64,000 bases of DNA, taken from Dipteris shenzhenensis (lineage: Eukaryota; Polypodiophyta; Polypodiopsida; Gleicheniales). Under the pieces are notes generated by a model. It was given only the letters and a program-made list of their open reading frames with translations. It searched no databases and was not told the DNA's origin. The stretch is from the NCBI GenBank assembly GCA_047967505.1, contig CM106539.1. One strand, written 5' to 3'. Shown piece after piece: positions 32,978 to 43,650 of the stretch (its first letter is position 1; the number at the start of each line of letters is the position of its first letter). Position numbers and translations under genes: made by a program.

Positions 32978-34739
32978 CCTCTTTGTCCTCCCCTTAGTTC
33001 CAATTATTCTCAATTTCTAAGATTCGATATATTCTAGGCTAATGAATGGGCATTAACATCGTCACCATCTCTCTCTCTCTCTCTCCCTCTCTGGTCCCTC
33101 TTTGTCCTCCCCTTAGTTCCAATTATTCTCATTTCTAAGATTCGATATATTCTAGGCTAATGAATGGATACCAATTGAAAGATTCTGACCTCTTAAGTAA
33201 AACGTGCTCAAATGCTCCTGATGTTGGTATTGTTCCACAGAGATCATTGTTTGAGAGATCGCTGTAATGCAAAACAAGGTCAAACATGTTAGGACACTTG
33301 CAGTGTGTCTTGACCGAAGTGAATTCTGGATGGCTAATTTGATCTGGTCATTAACGGTCAGCAAGTACAACAGTTTCAACGATGATTCCACACATATTTC
33401 GTCTCTATCTTACAGGAGGGTTCAAAAAACCTCATGAATTACTAAGTAAGGTTTAGAACCTACACAACTTTGAGGCTGTGTATGCCAACAAGAGTCCGAG
33501 GGATCTGCCCTGTTAATTTGTTGCTGTTGAGCCGCCTGCACAGGAAGCAGAGAGAGCTTAAGCTAACTCGAAAAAAATAAACAGTACAAGAAGGGGAGAT
33601 TAGTACTGCACAGTGAGAACAAAGGAGCAATACAAGAAGGCTTAGAGATCAATATAAACCTATTGACGTAATAAATCATCTGCAGATTTTCAACATATTG
33701 AACACACACAGAGAGAGAGAGAGAGAGAGGGTTGGGGGGGGGGGCATAATTTTAGCAGACCTACAATGAAATACCTTTACACCTTCAAAAGACAAGTTGA
33801 ACAAATGCTCCATGGACTTTTAAACCTAGAAAAAACAACAGAAAAAATGTACTGCACACACTTACAGGAAGACCAGTGACTTTAAATTCCCTAGAGATCT
33901 AGGTATCGCCCCTGTTAAACTGTTGTTATATAGGTCCAAGCTCACAAGGTTCTTCAGCTTCCCCAACTCCTCCGGAATCTTTCCACTAATGCTGTTCTTG
34001 TATAGTTCTCTGTTGAGTTTGTAATTTTATCACAAGCAATTTCTAACTGTCAGATCAGAACTTAACCGTTAAAGTCAAGAAACAAAGACAGGTCACAGCA
34101 TATACTTACAGGTATTGCAAATGTTGGAGGTCTCCAAGCATAGGGATAAGCTGTCCTGAGAGATTTGAATTGCCAAGATCTCTGCAGTATGGTTGAGATT
34201 TTTTATTAAATAGGTGAAGAAAACATCAATAGACAATAACTTCAAGGAAATTCTTTCAAAAGGGTGCCTATTTGCAAATTGCATGATTACAGACAATACT
34301 GCTGACTAAGGAAAGAGCCTGCTTCCACTTTCAAAAACATATTGCGTCCTCTTCATCTAATCAAGATCAAATACCCAAGGCTCAACCCACTCCCACGCCT
34401 ACTTGGCATCTAATGGGGACTCCTACCATCTGCTCAGCTTCCTGTACCTCAGCTTAAAGGCCTGTCTTTCTAATCCAATCTTGAGGAACTCATTTCTAAA
34501 GAGGGAAATTATGTAACCTCAGATGTCCTCTTCATCTAATCAAGATCGAACACTCAAGGCCCAACCCGCTCCCACTCCTACTTGGCATCTGATGGGGACT
34601 CCTAATGTCTCCTCAGCTTCCTTTACCTCAGCTTAAAGGCCTGTCTTTCAGCCTTATACCTTATTTTCATGAAGCAGCCCTGCACGCATTGTATACTTCT
34701 GCATCCCATCTGTAATATGTGTACCACATAAAGGTGCCT

Positions 34740-34805
<66 letters not shown>

Positions 34806-37800
34806 ACACACACACTCAGCTCTTTGCCCCCTCAGAGCCTCTCCACCCCATCTAGCCTCTTCCGTCCCCTACCAACCCTCTCCACACCCTCCAGCCCCCA
34901 TCCACCCCTCACAGCCTCCCCTGCCAAGTCCGCCACCCCTCCCAGCCAATTCTCCCCCTCAGAGCCACTCTGCCCCCTAGCAGCTCCATCCTGCACACAC
35001 ACACACCTCTTTGCCCCCTCAGAGCCTCTCCACCCCATCTAGCCTCTTCCGTCCCCTACCAACCCTCTCCACACCCTCCAGCCCCATCTACCCCTCACAG
35101 CCTCTCCTGCCAAGTCTGCCACTCCTCCCAGCCAATTCTCCCCCTCACAGCCGCTCTGCCCCCTAGCAGCTCCATCCTGTTGCTATTCCCCTGCCCCCTT
35201 CCTGTTATTGCTGTGAAAGTGCCGCAAATTTGTGAACAAGAAAATGAGAGTAAAACAGCAAACTCGCATGCAGGGAAAGATGCAATGGAGGCGGAGAGAT
35301 GCAACACCAAAATCAGGAGAGAAAGTCCCTCTGCTTCTGGGCACAAAACCTCAGAGAACAAGTGACGGCCTGCGACCTGGTCCGACATTGGGTCCATCTG
35401 GTCCAACCCATGCGGTCAGGTCTGGGCTGTGCTGACAGCATAGTGGCCTGAGGTGGCGACTGCCCCAGGTCCCTGAGGCCCCTGAATCTCCCTGAACTGA
35501 GCCACCTGCCCCGTACACGGCTGTACCAGTCCCCCCCAAGTCTATGCTGTAGCCAGGTACATCCAGGATCAGCCCTAGAACTGGCTGGATCCACCATGAC
35601 ACCCTCCTGTCCATACCATCTGCAGGCTTCTCTCTCCCCTTGGGCCCCATGCTTCGAGGAGACCTCCATGTGGTGGATCTAGTGAAGCGGGAGCCTGCAA
35701 AGGTGGCCGTTTCAAGCACTACAGTCCATACCGTCTGCAGGCTTCTCTCTCCTTCCCATGGCTTCGAGGAGACCTCCATGTAACCGGGTGGTTTTAGTGA
35801 AAAGCCCTTTCAAGCACCCTGCTTTAACAGCAGCACACTGCCAATAAAGCTCTCAATGTCAAAGTCCGCAAGATCCCCTGCACCTCCTCCGCTGTCACAG
35901 CTGCCACCACTTTTGTCACGTCCATCATGGGGGTATGGGGGTACAAGAGCATGGGATTTAGCCCCTCTTCTCAACCCCCTCCTCTCAGCCCCAGCCCCCC
36001 TCCTCCCCCCGGCCCGCCTCGACCTGTATTTCCCCTCTTTTTCTGCAATTTTTGCAGCCTTTTGCTGCAGTTCCCTACTTCTCTTTCTCTCTCCTCCTCT
36101 TTGATCCTCTCTTTCAATTGCTTCTCCACGTGGCATTGAGACAGGCAATAAGTCTCCTTGACGGTTGGAAGGGATCTCTTTGTCTAATACAACAAAGCGA
36201 AAAGAGGGGCACACAAGTGGAATTGTCACTTTTAGTAAAGTAACAAAAAATGGAGGCTAGACCAAGAGCGGACTTATTTATTGGGAGTGAGGTCTCCCCT
36301 TGCCCTTTTGTTCTTTGGACAGTATTGGATCATGACTTGTGATTCTCGATCCTTGCTAGTCCCAAGTGTAGCAAGTTCTTCCCTGTCCGGTAGCATACCT
36401 AGTTCACCCGCATCTATTTCTGTATCCTTGTTTGGGAGTACAGCACCATCAGCACATACAAGTGGGACTACCACTTCGCTAGCTCTGAGAACTATACGAG
36501 CTAGCCTTGTGTGGCATCATGAAGACGACTCCTACAAGGAGGGCAAAGGCAGATGCTGTAGTTGGCCATTTTTTAAATGTCGCAGATGTCATAATTACAG
36601 GGGAATGGGAAATTTTGATGCCGGAACGAAAAACATTTTGGGATGGGGGAACATGGAACAAAAACTCCACGTTATATGACACCATCAAATCGCATGGAAA
36701 TATATCAAAACATGAAAACAGATCTAAGCTTTCCATTTCAGCTTTAAAATTTTCAAATTGAGAACTGAAATGTACATTGATGAAGATGTTTGCAATGGGC
36801 ATGATTTGAGATGCATTATACTGGGTAGAGAGGAGGGGGACCAAGAGGAGTAACAGTAGGTTGGGAGGAGGGGGTTGAGAGACGGGTATGAGAAGAGGAG
36901 TGGGGTAAGTAGGGGCTGAGAACAAGGGGGAAGTAAGTGTGGGCTAAGAGACATTGAAAGGATTGCAAGGAAGTGAGGAAGGTTGGGGCAATAGGAGCAT
37001 CAAGAAACAATGCCTGTTTGGCATTGTTTCAACAGTTTTAGTAGTTGGTGGGTGCCATGCAAGCGCAGAAGTCACCATGCATTCTCTAGAGTTTGTGGCC
37101 CGGTAAATATTATGAAAACGTTCTAAGCGTTTTGGATTCTTTCGAGGTGTTTTGAAAGGGGGAATGTGATTCCTTGGTACCTATGGCAGATGTACCCATG
37201 TTAAAAGCTCACAATTCTTACTTGAGTGATATGGTGAAGGAGATTGCACTCTTGGACCATCATACACTCGTCTCTCATGTGAGATCCTATGCACGGTAAT
37301 TTTGGAGATGGAGAAATCTAACAAAGAGTAGGCTTTGAATCCCATCAAAGACATATGGATGATATGTTGAGTCACAATGATGGGAGATGGATGCAGTGAC
37401 ACTCGGAGCCGCTCTATTCAGGGCATCATTGCATACTCCAAGGGGGCCAGCTTTTTCGTTAAAGCTATTGACAATTTAGAGAAAGAAAAGCCAGCCTAGA
37501 GGTTGACTAGCATTCGGATCGAGGCCACTAATATAGGTGCAAACAATGTGTTTCTCATGGTGAGAACTCCAATAGGACAGCAAGGAAGATCCTTCAGGAT
37601 AAGTACTCTCACAATACCTCCACTTCTTGGATGGCAATTGGGCTAAATAATCTGTTGGAAGACATTGCAATGTAAGTTGGATTGGGTGGAGCCTTTCATT
37701 GAGATGGGAAGTCACGATGTTACTTTCATCACACACCACCATTACATTTTGGCTATTTTAATGCAAGGTATCCCCAAAGGTCTCTTGAGTATATGCAACA

Positions 37801-39683
37801 ACTGCTCTCAGATTTTGCTAATATGTGCGGGAGTTGCTTGAAAATCATTGTATTTCGCATAGCTCTTCTCCCTTTGCCTCCCTAGTGCTCCAAGTGAAAA
37901 AGAAGGATGGCTCATGCCACCTGTGCATTGGTTATAAGGATCTCAACAAGGCCACTATTAAAAAACAGGTTTCCAATTCCCTGGATTGATGAACTGTTGG
38001 ATGAATCAAAGTATGCTCGCTTCTTCACAAAGATAGATTTGAGAGCGCCCCATCATCAAATCACGAAGAAAGAGGGTAATGAGCAAAAAATAGCTATCGG
38101 CCAAGCAAAAGAGATAGTGGAGTCCTAGGATTTTGGCATTGAGTATAGAAAGGTGAAAGAAAATGTGGTTGCAGGGCATCTCCTGATGTACCATATATAT
38201 CATATGAGAGAGGGCTTCTTTGTGGGTGTGCCCGCCCTGTGTGATGATAGACCAAAAGGCGGATGGACTTCTAGGGCCACATCATGAGCAACAACATCAT
38301 GTAAACTCCAGCCTCTTCCATTCTCTTCATTCAAGCTATAACTCCTTGTAAAGACTAAAGTATTTCATTTTAGTCCCTCCCAAACGAGCAATTTTGGTCT
38401 CTCATCATTATATGGTCCAAGATTTATGTTTTGGGTCACGACTATGTTTGCAGATGTGTGTATCTTCATAAAACTTGACTATACCCAAACCCATTGCCTT
38501 ACTTCATTGCCCTTAATCCATTTGCTAAGCCTTCTTTGCAAAAAATGCACCGACACTTCTCTTATACCCAAACCCATTGCCTTACTTCATTGCCCTTTAT
38601 CCATTTGCTAAGCCTTCTTTGCAAAAAATGCACCGACACTTCTCTTAAGGTTATTTAATGATTTGGGTATTTCTAATCACCCCTTGAGATGATTTATTTA
38701 TTTGCCATGGCCCATTCTTCTAGTATTTCTTTCCTAGATTGGCAATGGTCTCTCCTTCCCATTTTTACTTTTGCCACTAGACTACATAGAACTTGGCTTT
38801 CCCTTTTTCTAGATGTAATAATTGATGCCTACACAATCACTTACCTTTCTCTAAGGCTTCATTCCTTTCCTCCTATTCATTTCTCTGTTCCCAACATTCA
38901 TTTGTGACTTCCTATTACTTATATCACGATCTTACGTGATCCGCCATCTTTTCCCACGTGACTATACTACAATCTATTTTGTTTTCTTGAGTTAGGCTGT
39001 TTTTCCCACCCGTATTCTCTTTCTAAGGCTAGCTTTTCATCTATTGTAACGATTGTTGTCTCCACAATAAATTGCCTTTCCCTAAGGCTCCATTCCTTCC
39101 TCCTCCTCTTCCTTTGTCTATCCAAATATTCATCCATGACTTGCTATTTCTTGCATCACGATTTACATGATGATCCACCTTTTCCCAATTGGCTATACAC
39201 TTACCCACGTTTTTTGCATCACTTTTCCCTAAAAGGCCCTTGTTTTTTGCAGTAGGCTATTTTTTTCCCCTTACTCTCTCCTCTACTTTAGCTTATTCCA
39301 CGTCCCTGCTTGAGCTTTTCACGTCACCTCTTGTCCTGATGCTTTTTTGGGACGACGCTTTTCATGAGGGTCTATACCTATGGGAGTTACAACTTACTTT
39401 ATTTCCCTGCAGCATGCTTGGTGTCAAGTATGTGAAAATGGAAACCGACACATACTTTGACCGTCACAAAGGTTTAAATAAGACTTTAGGCTACTCTTCT
39501 TTATCTTCTCGATCTTATGATTCCTGGTTGGTCTTGGGGTATTTTGCAGAGACAGATGTCGTCTGTATCTCTCTATACAACACACACACACACATATTTA
39601 GAGATGTAAGCATCATCTTTTCTTTTCAGCTTAGCTGCAGCCTTTTCCCCAAAAAATGCAACTTGGAAGAGAAGTTCAACAAG

Positions 39684-39729
<46 letters not shown>

Positions 39730-40315
39730 CGGGATGCATAAATAGAGAAGTCCAGTAACTATCAAATATGAAATAAATGGAAGGAAAAAGGCAAATATGG
39801 CAGGCAGAAATTACGTACACTCTTGTTACGTGATTATCCTGGTCACAAGTGACATGAAACCAGGTACAAGGGTTGACAAGAGTCGGATCCCAGCTCTGTA
39901 AAACGGCAGAAGGGTCTACTAAGCTCCTCCTGAAAGCATAAAGTATGTCCCCTGCGCAATCACGAACGCAAAAATAGCATAAGAAGAGTCCGCCATTTAC
40001 TCTTCGTTCGTGCAACCAACGCATCACTTTGAACGAGCAGCCCAACTGTTATTACGGCCCCAATCGCGTAACGGGGGCGCCAGATTACACTGAGGTATCA
40101 AGCTTCAGGCTAAGATACGAAAGCACAAGTTCAAACATGTCCCATTAGAAATCGATTTTCCGCGCAAGTAGAAGGCCGGACCCCAAAATGCCGTGGGAAC
40201 CCAGTAGGCCTATTATCTCAGAACCCAAAGAGCGAGGGCAGCACAAACCTTCTGAGTTGCAAGCGGCAAGGGGAAGAAATGCAAACGCGAGGAAGAGGAG
40301 AGATGGAAAGGCCAT
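32639..40315 (-). CDS. Small secreted leucine-rich-repeat protein, LRR1/At5g21090 family (210 aa, seven exons)
   Basis: Exons (minus strand): 40315-40249, 39951-39819, 34181-34110, 34009-33866, 33535-33464, 33261-33190, 32711-32639. All introns are GT-AG and total CDS is 633 bp. Residues 1-20 ([20 protein letters not shown]) are a signal peptide. Next come the LRRNT region ([19 protein letters not shown]), five LRRs (for example [55 protein letters not shown]) and the family-specific end [15 protein letters not shown] / [14 protein letters not shown] with terminal Cys. Length and ending match Arabidopsis At5g21090 (about 218 aa), pepper CaLRR1 and rice OsLRR1, extracellular or plasma-membrane-associated proteins reported to interact with hypersensitive-induced-reaction proteins in defence. 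The 133/72/144/72 exon sizes are shared with SERK receptor kinases, but there is no transmembrane or kinase exon. It looks intact despite transposon debris in intron 2. Confidence 0.94.
32920..33166. repeat. Tandem duplication with CT microsatellite in LRR gene intron 6
   Basis: Units 32920-33050 and 33051-33166 both read cattaacatcgtcaccatct-(CT)n-ggtccctctttgtcctcccc... to aatgaatgg. They are almost identical apart from CT-tract length and one base, so the duplication is recent. It lies wholly within the intron and leaves both splice sites intact. Confidence 0.93.
33711..33745. repeat. (GA)n plus G-run in LRR gene intron 4
   Basis: A GA dinucleotide tract followed by ggttgggggggggg, between exons 4 and 5. 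No coding content. Confidence 0.9.
34347..34649. repeat. Direct duplication of about 124 bp (intron 2)
   Basis: Units 34347-34470 and 34526-34649 (tcctcttcatctaatcaaga ... cttaaaggcctgtctttc) are separated by 55 bp and differ at roughly ten positions. Confidence 0.9.
34743..34815. repeat. (CT)n(CA)n microsatellite
   Basis: A CT tract of about 48 bp runs into acacacac with one aacac interruption. Confidence 0.95.
34819..35179. repeat. Tandem duplication of about 180 bp, C-rich
   Basis: Units 34819-35006 and 35007-35179 both run ctctttgccccctcagagcc ... tagcagctccatcctg. Unit 1 ends with an added (CA)n tract. Apparent proline-rich frames here ([11 protein letters not shown]) are by-products of the C-rich repeat, not genes. 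Confidence 0.92.
35609..35782. repeat. Direct duplication of about 60 bp (intron 2)
   Basis: ccataccatctgcaggcttc...gcttcgaggagacctccatg occurs at 35610-35671 and 35725-35781 with a small internal deletion in the second copy. Confidence 0.85.
37760..38085 (+). pseudogene. Ty3/gypsy RT fragment in intron 2
   Basis: The frame [34 protein letters not shown] is followed, after a single-base shift at an A-run (about 37965), by [29 protein letters not shown]. This is the standard RT fingers-to-palm order (SPxASPVxLVKKKDG, DYRxLNKxTIK, FPIPxIDELLDEL, FxKIDLRxGYHQI). It ends before the YXDD box. Neither LTR nor the rest of pol is nearby. Confidence 0.85.
38481..38646. repeat. 83-bp tandem duplication
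   Basis: Units 38481-38563 and 38564-38646 (atacccaaacccattgcctt ... ccgacacttctctt) differ by a single base, indicating a recent event. Confidence 0.93.
38851..39195. repeat. Diverged direct repeat of about 120 bp
   Basis: ctaaggcttcattcctttcc ... gatccgccatcttttcccac at about 38851-38975 recurs in diverged form at 39082-39192. Confidence 0.7.
39685..39726. repeat. (CT)n microsatellite near the exon 2 donor
   Basis: A pure CT tract about 93 bp inside intron 2 from the exon 2 splice donor. Confidence 0.95.
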
Positions 40316-40424
40316 GGCCTGAGGGAAATGTGTGAAGGAGGAGCAGAGGCAGGGGTAGGGAGGGAAGAAGAGCTGTGGAATTCAGAAGAAGAAGAAGATG
40401 ATGAAAACGGTCAAAAGACGGAAG

Positions 40425-40445
40425 TGTGACTTATATAATTGCAGA
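40425..40445 (-). promoter_or_regulatory. TATA box of the LRR gene
   Basis: The minus-strand sequence aattatataagtcacac holds a plant TATA box (tatataa, 40438-40432) about 117 bp upstream of the ATG at 40315. The intervening leader is pyrimidine-rich (cttcttcttcttctg ... ctccttcacacatttccctc), as is common in plant 5' UTRs. The transcription start is expected about 30 bp downstream of the box, near 40400. Confidence 0.65.
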
Positions 40446-40894
40446 GGCTCACCACTTTCAATGGCCAGCCCACTCCATTCAACATTTGGATATCCATCAT
40501 GTTTCCATCACCCACCTACATCCCACCTCCCCCCGCCCTCACACTCCACTCACATGTCAACCAACTAGAGTACACTCTTACCACTCCCTTGTTTACATTT
40601 GCCTTCCCTACTTTTTGCTCTCATGCTCACTTTCCCGGAGATTCCGAAAAAAATGGTGGGTTCGTTTGGCGTCCAAGGTGTTGCATGACCCCCACCCAAT
40701 AGTTTGCCTCTGATTCTATTTCATTCGCATCTCGGCCATGTCTGCCTCTCTGTATATGGCCCAAATGGCCACGTCACGCTCCTGCCACCTCCCATTGTAG
40801 GGTGGTCGGGCGAGTGCCGCATCTAGCACCCGTGGAAACAAGCCCTTAGAAGCACCATGAACTTTGGTGTGACAATTTGCATGTTGTCACTACA

Positions 40895-40977
<83 letters not shown>

Positions 40978-41782
40978 CAACCCAAGCATTCTCTCTTTCT
41001 AAATGCCGACTCGTCAAAGTGCCATGTTGCTAGCACCACATCAAATGATAAGGCACCTTGTTTAAAAAAGAATAAAAAATGATAACTTTGTTGCACTATA
41101 AGCATGGCATTTATAAATTCATGTCACTCTTTCTCTTAAGGCATAAAGTAATTGCCTTTAGCCTTATTATTTCGCAAAAGCTTACTCTCTTTCACTTTCT
41201 CTCAAAAGCAAAAGTATTTACTATAAGTTCATTTGAGTTCTTAGTGTATGATCTAAAACAATTCCATTTTCTATAATTGATCAATCATAATGAGCATACA
41301 CCCAAATTGATGGACATATAAAATATTTGACTCACTTATCTAGGCTACAGCTTGTCTTGAACGAACACCAATATGCTTTCTTTTGTTTAACCCTCGCACT
41401 ATAGACAATAGAATGCCTAATTACACTCATGAGAAGCAACCTAGCCATACTAAGGTGAGTTTACAACCCTTTGGACTGAGGATAAGATATACATGGAGCT
41501 TATTCCATAAGCTTACAATTCAATGGAGCATACCTCGACCAATTGATTTATTTATAAGCTGATGTAAGGGGCTTCCAATGCATACATTCAATGACTCCAT
41601 CTTCTTTGGCTAGCCTCACCCCCTTTCTTTCTCTCTCTCTCTTCTTCTTCTTCTCCTTCTTCTCTCTCTCTCTCTCTTTTCTTCTTCTTCTCTCTGGGCA
41701 TCTTGTTCCTTTCTTATCACACACATCTTCACTAAGGCCTTCCTATGGGTAGGCCAAAAAAAAGCGAGCAGTGATAATTGCC

Positions 41783-41887
41783 GGAGGGAGGGAGGGAGGG
41801 AGGGAGCGAGGGAGGGAGGGGGGGAGAGGGGGGCGGAGAGAGAGAGAGACAGACACACACACACACACAGAGGGAGGGAGGGAGGGG

Positions 41888-41921
<34 letters not shown>

Positions 41922-42040
41922 CACACACACACACACACATTTATTTATAGTGAAAACACACACACCGCACACACATTTTTTTAAAGTGAAAACACACGCA
42001 CGCATGCACGTGCACACACGCACAAACACGTGCATGCAAG

Positions 42041-42075
<35 letters not shown>
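41783..42075. repeat. Compound purine/CA simple-repeat block
   Basis: gggagggagg arrays pass into (GA)n, (CA)n, (GGGA)n, (GA)n, (CA)n, two copies of a tatagtgaaaacacac-like spacer, then (GA)n again. The + strand is almost wholly purine apart from the CA tracts. Confidence 0.92.
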
Positions 42076-42084
<9 letters not shown>

Positions 42085-42207
42085 GTGGGGCGGAGGACTC
42101 GAGGTCTCTGCCTCTCTTGCTATCTGTGATCAGGGGGCAGCATGCTCTAGTTGGAAGAACTCTGTGATCACTCTCTAAGATGGGTCAAATAAGGCCTCCC
42201 ACCCCTC

Positions 42208-42238
<31 letters not shown>

Positions 42239-42338
42239 TGTATTGACATTTTCTGAAGGCCTCGGGGGCATATGAGACAAAGTACAATCACAAAAAGTAA
42301 CCCATATATGCCACTGTTGGCTAAAGCAAAGGGCTCGC

Positions 42339-42820
42339 TAAGGCCCTTTGCAGAGTACTACGCACTAAGTTAAAACAAATGCAACAATAAGCTAGTATTC
42401 AAGATAAAAATACGTAGCCTGGTGCCTAGGTGGCTCTCCTATGTGATGCAAATATATCTCGTATCCGTGTCTACCAAGTCGTCTCTCTCGGAGGTGGGCA
42501 CTTTGTATCCGACGAGCCATTCGATGGTGACCCCTCTTGTTGAGTAATCTCCCCTAAAATATGGCTATGATTGGCTGGTCCTCCATCATGCTTTGGTCTG
42601 TCTCTACATCTCTTGCTACATCTCTCCACATTGTCGTCTCTCGTCTCGCTAACCAAGTTAGGCCCTTTGCAAAGTACTATGCACTAAGCTAAAGCAAATG
42701 CAACAATAAGCTAGTACTCAAACTCAAGATCGAAATGCATAGCCCGGTGCCAAGGTGGCTCTCCTATGTGCTACAAAAATATCTCATATTTGTGTCTACT
42801 AGGTCGAGTCTCTTGGAGAT
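42339..42820. repeat. Direct repeat of about 160 bp
   Basis: Sequence aaggccctttgcagagtact ... gtctaccaagtcgtctctctcggag at 42339-42495 recurs at 42660-42815 with substitutions and a short insertion (actcaa). The second copy runs into a (TG)n tract. Confidence 0.85.
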
Positions 42821-42889
42821 GTGTGTGTGTGTGTGTGTGTGTATGTGTGTGTGTGTGTGAGAGAGAGAGAGACGGGGGGGGGGGGAGGG

Positions 42890-43650
42890 AGGAAGATGGG
42901 GAGACAAGGGAGGCAAGGAGAGGCACTCCTACTACCGCAGGCATAAAAGATCCAGATATTTCAAACTCTTCTTCATCAGTCATGGCCTTCAGTTGCTCTT
43001 CCACAGGAGCTAGAGCTGCTAACTCCTCCTTCAACAAAAGATTTTTAGATAATAGTTTATTGTGTTCCTCAATCAAACTACCCATTTCCATGTTTACTGA
43101 TGAATCTGCACAAACCATTTCCTTAGTGACTCTTTAGTCTGTTGTTTTTCCACCGGTTTGGTTTTCAATTTCTGTACAACCTACTCTAACTCAAGTTTCT
43201 CTACATCATGTTTTTGTACTAACAATTTTTGCTCTTCCACTTTGTAGTGTGTATCTTGCCTTAGGCATTGATTTTGCTCAATCAAGGTATCATTGTCCTC
43301 CTTCAACTATTGCCATTTCTTATAAACTTTTTACATGCCTCTATATTGCTCTCTCTATTGCATCTAGATCTCGACAATAATGAGATTGCCACATCAGCAT
43401 CTAAAAATGTGACTTGGTCTTCCTCTTCCTCTTTTGGACTTTGCTCCTCATTATTTACATCTTCTTGTGGCGGTGGTGATTTTTGTGCAGGACTATCTGG
43501 TTTCAGTGGATCTGTCTGGATATCCTCCACTAGTGGCACTCCCTTCTATGGTTCGAGTATGTTACCAACTTGGTTGTCCTATGCTGATTGCTTTGGTATT
43601 TTATCCTCAGCCTCCATCTTTATTGGCTCCCTTACTGCTAGCTCATCTTA
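42890..43650 (-). pseudogene. Coiled-coil region downstream of gypsy E integrase
   Basis: In minus sense it follows the integrase fragment. Frame 43539-43303 reads QTDPLKPDSPAQKSPPPQED, EEQSPKEEEEDQVTFLDADV. Further on, EEQKLLVQKHDVEKLELE and NKLLSKNLLLKEELAALAPV show heptad-like Leu spacing. Position and style echo the extra ORF of gypsy A/B, but the sequences do not align by eye. Confidence 0.4.

Larger units (their letters stand above)
34182..39818 (-). other. LRR gene intron 2 (5637 bp), inflated by repeats
   Basis: The donor agagt|gtacgt at 39818 and acceptor ctgcag| at 34182 join exons of phase 2 to give ...HVTRVDLGN..., the exact family sequence. The homologous Arabidopsis intron is much shorter as I recall it. 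The interval holds a gypsy RT fragment, at least five local duplications, CT/CA microsatellites and a GC-rich block (34820-36240). A frame at 35810-36229 (minus), rich in Arg/Glu/Gly, matches nothing recognised. Confidence 0.85.
40446..42890. other. Intergenic region upstream of the LRR gene, simple repeats
   Basis: There is no supported gene. It contains (CT)n at 40898-40976, CT/CTT tracts at 41627-41695, a dense (GGGA)n/(GA)n/(CA)n block at 41783-42075, and GT-GA tracts at 42208-42238 and 42820-42880. Frames reported through these tracts are homopolymeric dipeptides and not genes. Confidence 0.8.

Noticed and set aside
34719-35042. 107-codon Ser/Leu/Pro ORF
   Set aside because: Translation of a (CT)n tract and a C-rich tandem duplication.
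35810-36229. 139-codon Arg/Glu-rich minus ORF in intron 2
   Set aside because: It lies in GC-rich sequence inside an intron with no recognised domain; compositional bias is enough to explain it.
36281-36925. Overlapping ORFs of 84-148 codons on both strands
   Set aside because: Open in several frames at once, no motif; mostly composition.
32639-40315. SERK/BAK1-type receptor kinase
   Set aside because: Exons 2-5 resemble SERK, but the last exon encodes the FENNPRL...GC ending of the short LRR1 family and stops. No transmembrane or kinase exon follows within 32225-32639 or beyond.
41616-42035. 139-codon ORF rich in CVCV, SLSL and RERE
   Set aside because: Six-frame reading of simple repeats; the neighbouring frames are likewise open.
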